Source: Rhodovastum atsumiense
GTDB taxonomy: Bacteria > Pseudomonadota > Alphaproteobacteria > Acetobacterales > Acetobacteraceae
DNA: 64,000 nt
Assembly: GCA_026225115.1 (NCBI GenBank)
Contig: JAMFSE010000031.1
Span: 1 to 64,000 of the forward strand
Reading direction: 5' to 3'
This document shows, piece by piece, positions 59,001 through 64,000 of the stretch. Made by a program: the position numbers and the translations under genes. The notes under the pieces are model-generated. The model was not told the origin of the DNA. It saw only the letters and a program-made list of their open reading frames with translations, and did not search any database. Every line of letters starts with the position of its first letter. Position 1 is the first letter of the stretch.

Positions 59001-59328
59001 CGATTTTGCTCTGCAACTGGAACGCGCGGAACAGCTTCCGCCTGAAGAGGCGATATACAAAGCTGCCATTCTGCGCTTCCGGCCGATCTTGATGACCACT
59101 TGCGCCGCCATCCTGGGCGCGCTGCCTCTGGCCATCGCGCTGGGGCAGGGGGCCTCATTGCGGCAGCCCTTGGGCCTGACGATTATCGGCGGGCTGATCG
59201 TCAGCCAGGCGCTGACCTTATACACCACGCCGGTCGTCTATGTTTACATGGACCGGCTGGGCACGCGGCTGCGCGGGCGTCCGAGTACGGCACGTCCACG
59301 GACGGCAAACATCGCGGAGACGGCATGA
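56029..59328 (+). CDS. mdtC: RND multidrug efflux pump, MdtC-like, with Ser/Thr-rich insert
   Basis: 1099 residues, some 60 longer than usual for MdtC. TM4 has [12 protein letters not shown] and TM10 [14 protein letters not shown], so the proton pathway looks intact. The extra length is mainly a low-complexity stretch at about 773-833 ([20 protein letters not shown], then [14 protein letters not shown]) just before [13 protein letters not shown], in the upper periplasmic loop that meets the exit channel. It is translationally coupled to the genes on both sides. Confidence 0.92.
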   Translation: MNLSAVFIRRPVATTLMTIGIALSGMLAFTRMPVAPLPNISFPTIQVMANMAGASPETMAQTVAEPLERHLGIISDVTEMTSQSGVGSTRVTLQFGLDRDINGAARDVEAAIQAARADLPTSLRSNPSYNKFNPASAPIMILALTSDTLTPGQLYDSADTLLQQQFSQITGIGDVELGGSALPAVRVDLQPGPLSNYGIGLEDVRAALASANADSPKGYIDNGGARYQLYANDQSTIAADYRNLVIAYRNNAAVHLSDVAAVTNSVENINNAGQFNGKPAVLVVLHPSPSANVIQTVDQVKAMLPRLQAALPPSIQMHVALDRSQSIRGALGDTEKTLFIAILLVVGVVFVFLRSGRATLIPGIAVPVSIIGTFGPMYLLGFNIDNLSLMALTIATGFVVDDAVVVVENTYRHLEDGMEPFAAAMRGAAEVSFTVLSMSLSLIAVFLPILLMPGLVGRLFREFAETLSITILISLLMSLTLTPMLCARFLRHQSASAKRPNWFVRGLESGFDWLLDGYRSSLSWALRHSGIVGIILLLTIALNVFLFVVVPKGFFPDQDTGLIIGTVQADQSISFALMKKKMTQLQTIIQDDKGVATVAGFTGGRATNNGFIFITLKPLAERKVSATAIVARLRKPLASIPGAPTFLNPAQDLQVGARQGNAAYQYTLVSSDSDALYLWVPKIVAALQAQKGLLDVNSDLQQGGLETDVVINRPVASAYNITPQEIDNTLYDAYGQRSVSTIYNALNQYEVIMELAPQYLQTPDMLRQIYISTSGGTASGTSTTNFAAGTVVSSTSTTNAASATATVALDSATNQALNSIAASGKSSASSGASVSTDKETMVPLAAVASYAPGTTPISVNHQSGQLASTISFNLPAGVALSAAAAEIQKTMSDIDVPVSIQGHFAGTAAAFQSSQASEPLLILAALAAVYIVLGILYESTIHPITIISTIPSAGIGALLLLLLLNTPLTIIALIGIILLIGIVKKNAILMIDFALQLERAEQLPPEEAIYKAAILRFRPILMTTCAAILGALPLAIALGQGASLRQPLGLTIIGGLIVSQALTLYTTPVVYVYMDRLGTRLRGRPSTARPRTANIAETA

Positions 59329-60800
59329 TGAAACGCTTCGCCACCTTGTCCCTGGTTGTCCTTGCCAATGCCGGGCTGGGCGGCTGCCTGGTGGGGCCGA
59401 ATTACGTGAAACCGGCCGCCATCGTGCCGGCGGCCTATAAGGAGGCGCCTGGCTGGCAACAGGCGGTGCCATCGGATGCGATGCCAAAAGGCGATTGGTG
59501 GGCGCTCTATAACGATCCCGATTTGAACAAGCTCGAGCCCTTGGTCGCGGTCTCCAACCAGACGCTGGCGGCGGATTACGCCGCCTACCAGCAGGCGCAG
59601 CAGATCGTGCTCGAAACCCAGGGCGGCCTGTACCCGACCGTGGGTCTCACCGGCAGCGCCACCCGCAGCGCCCAGGGCAATGGCGGCGGCGGCAATGTCT
59701 CCACCAATTCCGGCAGCGGTTCCTATTCGATCAGCAGCGGCGGCGCGCGCACCAGCGGTACGTTTGAGGGCAGCGTCGACTGGACGCCCGATATCTGGGG
59801 CAAGATCCGCCGCGAGGTGGAAGGCGATGTCGCCGCGGCACAGGTCAGTCAGGCCGATCTCGCCAATGCGACGCTGTCTGCCCAAGCGAGCCTGGCTGCC
59901 GACTATGTCGATCTGCGGGCCGCCGATTCGCAGATAACCCTGCTGAGCCAAACCGTCACGGCCTATCAGCGCAGCCTGCAGATTACCCAGAACCAGTTCA
60001 ACGCCGGAGTCGCCGCACCTTCCGACGTTCTAACCGCAAAAACCCAGCTGGAGGGCGCGCAGGCGCAGCTGATCAATGCCGGCCAGGCGCGGGCACAATA
60101 TGAGCACGCAATTGCCGTGCTGGCAGGCCATGCGCCGGTTGATCTGACCATTCCGCCGGGCGCGCTCATGACGAATATCCCAGTTGTGCCGGCCGGCCTG
60201 CCATCAACTTTGCTGCAGCGCCGGCCCGATATTGCCGCCGCCGAGCGCAATATGGCCGAGCAAAACGCCCAGATCGGCGTCGCCGAGGCGGCTTTCTATC
60301 CGGATATCAGCCTGTCCGCGCTGGGCGGCTTCTCGGCTAACCCGATCAACGGGCTGTTTTCGCTCAGCAACTCCCTGTGGTCGCTTGGCACCAATGCCAG
60401 CGAGACGCTGTTTGAGGGCGGCACCCGCACGGCCACCGTCCGGGCGGCGGAGTTCGGCTATGACGAAAGTATCGCCAGCTACCGGCAGACGGTGCTGTCC
60501 GCCTTTCAGAACGTTGAGGACGACCAGTCCAACCTGCGGATTCTGGCGGAGCAGGCGGCAGCAGAGCAGCAGGCGGTGGCCGACGCCAGCCGGGCGGTGC
60601 AGATCGCGCTCAATGAATACGAGGCCGGGACCCAGGCCTACACCACCGTTGTCACCGCCCAGACAATTTTGCTGGCCGACCAGGAAAATGCCCTGACGGT
60701 ACAGCAGAACCGGCTTTTGGCCAGCATTTCCCTCATCCAAAATATTGGCGGCGGCTGGCAGCAACCCAACTGGACCGGGCAAATTTCGGGCGGAGGGTAA
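59325..60800 (+). CDS. Outer-membrane efflux lipoprotein, OprM/NodT family
   Basis: 491 residues from ATG 59325 (ATGA overlap with the pump gene); the frame from 59100 lies in that gene. Signal peptide with lipobox LGGC, Cys21. Two OEP repeats of long helices and beta-barrel strands; typical DWWALYNDPDLNKL, ARAQYEHAIAVL, LLQRRPDIAAAERNMAEQNA and QIGVAEAAFYPDISL. Trimer forming the exit duct of the pump. No separate terminator was seen. Confidence 0.92.
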   Translation: MMKRFATLSLVVLANAGLGGCLVGPNYVKPAAIVPAAYKEAPGWQQAVPSDAMPKGDWWALYNDPDLNKLEPLVAVSNQTLAADYAAYQQAQQIVLETQGGLYPTVGLTGSATRSAQGNGGGGNVSTNSGSGSYSISSGGARTSGTFEGSVDWTPDIWGKIRREVEGDVAAAQVSQADLANATLSAQASLAADYVDLRAADSQITLLSQTVTAYQRSLQITQNQFNAGVAAPSDVLTAKTQLEGAQAQLINAGQARAQYEHAIAVLAGHAPVDLTIPPGALMTNIPVVPAGLPSTLLQRRPDIAAAERNMAEQNAQIGVAEAAFYPDISLSALGGFSANPINGLFSLSNSLWSLGTNASETLFEGGTRTATVRAAEFGYDESIASYRQTVLSAFQNVEDDQSNLRILAEQAAAEQQAVADASRAVQIALNEYEAGTQAYTTVVTAQTILLADQENALTVQQNRLLASISLIQNIGGGWQQPNWTGQISGGG

Positions 60801-60978
60801 GTTCGATTCGCCCGCTAGCGCTGCAACCTAAAACCGTATAAGGTCCTCAAACGGCGCTTTTCGTTCTGGTTGTTGCGTGCCTTACTTGCGATGCTATCGC
60901 GGCTTCGACGCTTCCCAACAATTGAAGAGTATTTTGGCCCGCACGTCGTGGGTCGCTGTTCGTTAGGAGGATGCGATT
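60801..60978 (+). promoter_or_regulatory. Leader region of the cold-shock gene
   Basis: The 178 bases before the cold-shock gene hold no open frame of note and end in a very strong ribosome site (TAGGAGG). Cold-shock mRNAs often have long structured leaders that act as thermosensors; whether this one does cannot be seen. Confidence 0.35.
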
Positions 60979-61185
60979 ATGGCATCAGGTACAGTTAAGT
61001 GGTTCAACGCGCAAAAAGGCTACGGCTTCATTCAGCCGGATGACGGTTCCAAAGATGTGTTCGTGCACATTTCGGCCGTCGAGCGCTCCAGCCTCGGCAC
61101 CCTCAATGAGGGTCAGAAAATCCGCTATGAGATTCAGAGCGGCCAGCAAGGCAAACTTTCCGCGGAAAACCTCCAGGCTGCCTAA
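60979..61185 (+). CDS. cspA: Cold-shock domain protein, CspA family
   Basis: 68 residues, one OB-fold. RNP1 KGYGFIQ and RNP2 VFVHIS are both present. RNA chaperone that melts secondary structure. Its own terminator follows. Confidence 0.96.
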   Translation: MASGTVKWFNAQKGYGFIQPDDGSKDVFVHISAVERSSLGTLNEGQKIRYEIQSGQQGKLSAENLQAA

Positions 61186-61215
61186 TCGGCCCGGGTTCTC
61201 TAAGGAAACCGATCA

Positions 61216-61247
61216 AGGCGCCGCAGCAATGCGGCGCCTTTTTCTTT
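61216..61247 (+). terminator. Rho-independent terminator after cspA
   Basis: AAGGCGCCGC (61216-61225), loop AGCAAT, GCGGCGCCTT (61231-61240), then TTTCTTT. Perfect 10-bp stem. Confidence 0.88.
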
Positions 61248-61482
61248 GGCGCTTTTCCCGGAGGGTGGCCACATATGGCGGGTGGAGCGCGTAGTTCAAT
61301 GAAATTACGGGAAGTTTATCCAGCGGCAGCGAAAATGCCGTGTTTGACCGAATTTTGATGCACTGCACTGTGCCCAAAATGCAACAAGAACAGAATGTTG
61401 TGATTTCAAACGAATTACCGTGATGACGTGGAAAATAATCTTGCTATATCGGTTGTACTTAATTCATCGCCTGGAGGCCTTT

Positions 61483-62535
61483 ATGAAGTTGCGCTTAGCC
61501 CTTGCCGCCGCCACCGCCCTAGCACTGCCGATCGTGGCGCATGCTCAGCCGGTTACCGGCCCCTATGTTAGCCTTGGCGCCGGGACCACCATCCTGAACC
61601 CAGCCCCGATTTCGAGTGTGGATGGAAGTGCCGAGGGTAAACTTCTCTTCAGAGAGGCCTATTCAGGCGTTGTCGGCGCGGGCTACGGCTTCGGCGACGG
61701 TTTCCGGGTTGAGCTCAGCGGCGATTTCTACCGCAATACCGCCCATAAAATCGACGGCAATGGTGGCGGCCAGGAGCCGGTGACCGGCGCGCAGAAGACC
61801 TACGGCGCGATGGCCCTGGTATACTACGACATTCCCGTTGGCCTGCCCATCTTCCCCTATGTCGGCGCCGGCGCCGGCTATCAGTGGGCGAAATTCAACT
61901 CGGACATCAGCGATGCTGGTGACACCATTGCCGGCACTTACGGCAGCTTTGCCTATAACATCATTGGCGGTGTCGCTTATCCGCTGCCGATGGTTCCGGG
62001 CCTGTCGCTGACCGCTGAATATCGCTTCATGCAGATGACCGCTACTAAGAAATACCTGGCCCAGTCGGGTGGTTTGTACGGTCCGATCAATATCGGTCAG
62101 GAATCCTCGCACACCTTCCTGGTGGGCCTGCGTTACCAGATCTTCAACCCGCCGCCGCCGCCGCCGCCGGCTCCGACCCCGGTTGCTGCTCCGGCCCCGG
62201 CTCCGGCCAAGACCTACCTCGTGTTCTTCGATTGGGACAAGTACAACCTTACCCCGCGCGCCCTCGACATTATTTCGCAGGCCGCGACCGACAGCAAATC
62301 GCAGAGCACGACGACGCTTGAGGTTTCCGGTTACACCGACACCTCGGGTACGCCGACCTACAACATGGGCCTGTCCCAGCGCCGCGCCACCGCCGTTGCC
62401 AACCAGCTGGTTGCAGATGGCGTCCCGGCTTCGGAAATCACGACCCACGCATTTGGCGAGACCCATCTGCTGGTTCCGACCGGCCCCGGTGTGCGTGAAC
62501 CGCAAAACCGCCGCGTCGAAATCGTTCTCAACTAA
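61483..62535 (+). CDS. OmpA-family outer-membrane protein
   Basis: 350 residues from ATG 61483, with GGAGG six bases upstream; the longer frame from 61420 lacks a site. Signal peptide MKLRLALAAATALALPIVAH-AQ. An N-terminal eight-strand barrel (about 25-220), a Pro/Ala hinge (PPPPPPPAPTPVAAPAPAPA), and a C-terminal OmpA-like domain (VFFDWDKYNLTPRALDII, SGYTDTSGTPTYNMGLSQRR) that holds peptidoglycan through the conserved Asp and Arg. Very likely an abundant porin-like structural protein. Confidence 0.94.
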   Translation: MKLRLALAAATALALPIVAHAQPVTGPYVSLGAGTTILNPAPISSVDGSAEGKLLFREAYSGVVGAGYGFGDGFRVELSGDFYRNTAHKIDGNGGGQEPVTGAQKTYGAMALVYYDIPVGLPIFPYVGAGAGYQWAKFNSDISDAGDTIAGTYGSFAYNIIGGVAYPLPMVPGLSLTAEYRFMQMTATKKYLAQSGGLYGPINIGQESSHTFLVGLRYQIFNPPPPPPPAPTPVAAPAPAPAKTYLVFFDWDKYNLTPRALDIISQAATDSKSQSTTTLEVSGYTDTSGTPTYNMGLSQRRATAVANQLVADGVPASEITTHAFGETHLLVPTGPGVREPQNRRVEIVLN

Positions 62536-62536
62536 A

Positions 62537-62592
62537 ACACCGAGGCTTCGGTGTGATAAAAACCCTGGCAGGCAACTGCCAGGGTTTTTCTT
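62537..62592 (+). terminator. Double hairpin terminator after the OmpA-like gene
   Basis: A small hairpin ACACCGA-GGCT-TCGGTGT (62537-62554) is followed by AAAAACCCTGGCAG (62558-62571), loop GCAA, CTGCCAGGGTTTTT (62576-62589). The second has a long T-run. Confidence 0.9.
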
Positions 62593-62848
62593 TGTCTGGA
62601 TCGCAACCACGCGGCAACGCGCTGGCCGGATCCTCATCTCCGAACACGCCAGGACACACGGGCCCTGGGCCACGCCATCGCAGTATTATGCATTGAAATA
62701 GATTGGCCTGGAGTATCTCGACAGTACCAACTTCAAACTGGCCGGATGACTGTATCCGGCTGATCCACTTAGACTAGGTCTTCTCTACCTGACATGTCCA
62801 TTCTCCATCTGAGCAGAATCTAAGCGTTGGGGCGCACATACGCAACCT
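62593..62848. other. Non-coding stretch, nothing recognised
   Basis: Between the OmpA terminator and the end of the 327-aa gene. No open frame with a ribosome site, no hairpin and no repeat stood out on either strand. Confidence 0.4.
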
Positions 62849-63832
62849 TCAAAGTGAGGAGGGCAGCACTGCCGGGGCTGCGTCTCCCGCGCCGTCCCGG
62901 GCCGCGGCCAAGACGGTGTTTTGCTCCCCTAGATTTCCGCCGGCGCCGGGTTCCAACAGCTTAAACCCAAAAATCATGCCTTTTGGTTCCACATTCGTTC
63001 TGAAAAACTCGGCAGGCCGGGTTGGCTCCAGAGGTATCGGCGGTCCTGGCTCGTCCGTAACGGCCAACAACACATTATGGGGAAGTTGGTTGGTAATTTC
63101 TATCTGCATCGATTGCATGAATCGCCGCGCCTCCTGCTCCTGTAGGAATCCGCAGCCCATCAACACTTCATACTCAATCTCAATGTGGATTTCCCCGGCG
63201 GCCGGAAGCGGTTCCTCGAACTCGATCTTGTAGCCGATGACAGGGATCGGCGTAAAATTATGTATCTTCTCGCTCTTATTGATCTTGATATGATTGATCT
63301 GCCCAACATTCGGTAAATTCTTTCCCTCAAAAGGGTCCGGGGTGATCTGCAGTGGGATTTTTTCCATCAGATGCACATCGCGAAAGGCGTTATTCAGAAC
63401 ATACCAGTTGTGAACCATTACCACATAAGCGTTCAGCTCGGGCTTGAATTCCCGGATGATGATTTTCCTGCTGCCGGCGGAGGAATAGCGGGCAAGAAGC
63501 TCGATCTCCTGTTTGTGGAAACGCTGTACCTCGCGCGGATTATCCTTGTCGCCAAAGAGAATCTGGAATCGCTCATCGAACTTCAGGCTCGTTGGATTGG
63601 GCGGTTTCTCCATCGTGATGACCGTCACGGCCAAGCCAACCACCGTGAAGAAAATCAGCTCGCCCGTCCATGCTAAAAACACCTCTTTGTAGACGTTATC
63701 GCCCAGCCCAAAAATGTAATCGCGACAATACCAAATCACGAGGGTGGCGACCCAGCCCGCGAGGAAGAAGCCAAGGATAAACCAGATTTTTTTCTGGTTG
63801 AGGCCGGCAAACTTAGGTATGGGCCACTTCAT
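62849..63832 (-). CDS. Hypothetical membrane protein with two helices, 327 aa
   Basis: Not recognised. Two membrane helices near the N-terminus (about 17-36, KIWFILGFFLAGWVATLVIW; about 52-73, ELIFFTVVGLAVTVITM) are followed by a soluble domain of about 250 residues, probably beta-rich, with paired strands such as IGYKIEFEEPLPAAGEIHIE and IEYEVLMGCGF. The soluble part could be on either side of the membrane. GC content is lower than the surrounding core genes. It is alone, next to a tRNA gene, a common site for acquired DNA. Confidence 0.7.
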   Translation of the reverse strand: MKWPIPKFAGLNQKKIWFILGFFLAGWVATLVIWYCRDYIFGLGDNVYKEVFLAWTGELIFFTVVGLAVTVITMEKPPNPTSLKFDERFQILFGDKDNPREVQRFHKQEIELLARYSSAGSRKIIIREFKPELNAYVVMVHNWYVLNNAFRDVHLMEKIPLQITPDPFEGKNLPNVGQINHIKINKSEKIHNFTPIPVIGYKIEFEEPLPAAGEIHIEIEYEVLMGCGFLQEQEARRFMQSMQIEITNQLPHNVLLAVTDEPGPPIPLEPTRPAEFFRTNVEPKGMIFGFKLLEPGAGGNLGEQNTVLAAARDGAGDAAPAVLPSSL

Positions 63833-63935
63833 AATCTGCTCGCTCTTGCCAAACGGCGAGCCGCCCGCCCGCCGGTCATAACTATACCGAAACCATGACG
63901 GCTTGGAAGCTTTGCGTGCGCGTACGGCAAATTTT

Positions 63936-64000
63936 TGGCGGAGAAGGTGGGATTCGAACCCACGGTACGCGTTAACGCACGGCGGTTTTCAAGACCGCTG
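63936..64000 (-). tRNA. tRNA-Ser (anticodon UGA), 3' part; 5' end outside window
   Basis: Read on the minus strand, the anticodon loop CTTGAAA (anticodon TGA, complement of 63989-63991), a long variable arm (CCGTGCGTTAACGCGTACC), the T-loop GGGTTCGAATCCC, the acceptor 3' half CTTCTCC, discriminator G and an encoded CCA. The long variable arm and the anticodon both say serine. Confidence 0.93.

Overview
The window reads as one contiguous piece of chromosome from a GC-rich alphaproteobacterium, most probably Rhodospirillales, family Acetobacteraceae (inference). Reasons: a gltX-yfgM-like-bamB-der block, rpsT next to dnaA, a long argS-SPOR-nagZ-scpA-scpB-tatB-tatC-serS run, and AT-rich hairpin repeats placed after many stop codons. 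Almost everything is core housekeeping DNA. No insertion sequence, integrase or CRISPR array was seen.

Layout. 1-8 kb: 3' end of ppdK; a hydrolase plus MFS transporter pair; a soluble globin-coupled chemotaxis transducer; an amidohydrolase; a bestrophin-like channel. 8-12.9 kb (minus strand): gltX, a YfgM-like TPR protein, bamB and der, i.e. tRNA charging, outer-membrane assembly and ribosome assembly. 13-14.6 kb: two overlapping single-domain receivers and a flavodoxin-like protein. 14.7-21.3 kb: a double-domain ABC permease, its ATPase and a very large secreted Sel1-repeat protein. 21.5-27.1 kb: dut, coaBC and ubiE facing mutM, rpsT and dnaA.

27-31.8 kb is the accessory part: a decayed DUF1295 gene and a lipocalin stump, an S24-type repressor, a possible small RNA with a strong terminator ahead of a 77-aa gene, a HigBA-type toxin-antitoxin pair with its own promoter and operator-like palindrome, and three small orphan genes lying among copies of a TGATAC-type motif.

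31.8-42.8 kb: pepA, a cysQ-like phosphatase, a fatty acid hydroxylase, trpBA, a medium-chain dehydrogenase, an EAL-PAS-GGDEF protein, xthA, an A-type Fe-S carrier and dgt. 42.8-51.5 kb: one long plus-strand operon from argS to serS joining tRNA charging, peptidoglycan recycling, chromosome condensation and Tat export. 51.6-60.8 kb: a four-gene MdtABC/OprM-type efflux operon. 60.8-64 kb: a cold-shock protein, an OmpA-type porin, an unknown two-helix membrane protein and the 3' part of a tRNA-Ser(UGA).

No convincing wholly new system stands out. The places most worth a second look are 28.4-31.5 kb, the Sel1 protein with its Cys modules, and the recurring hairpin family. All family assignments are from reading protein motifs by eye; no database search was run.
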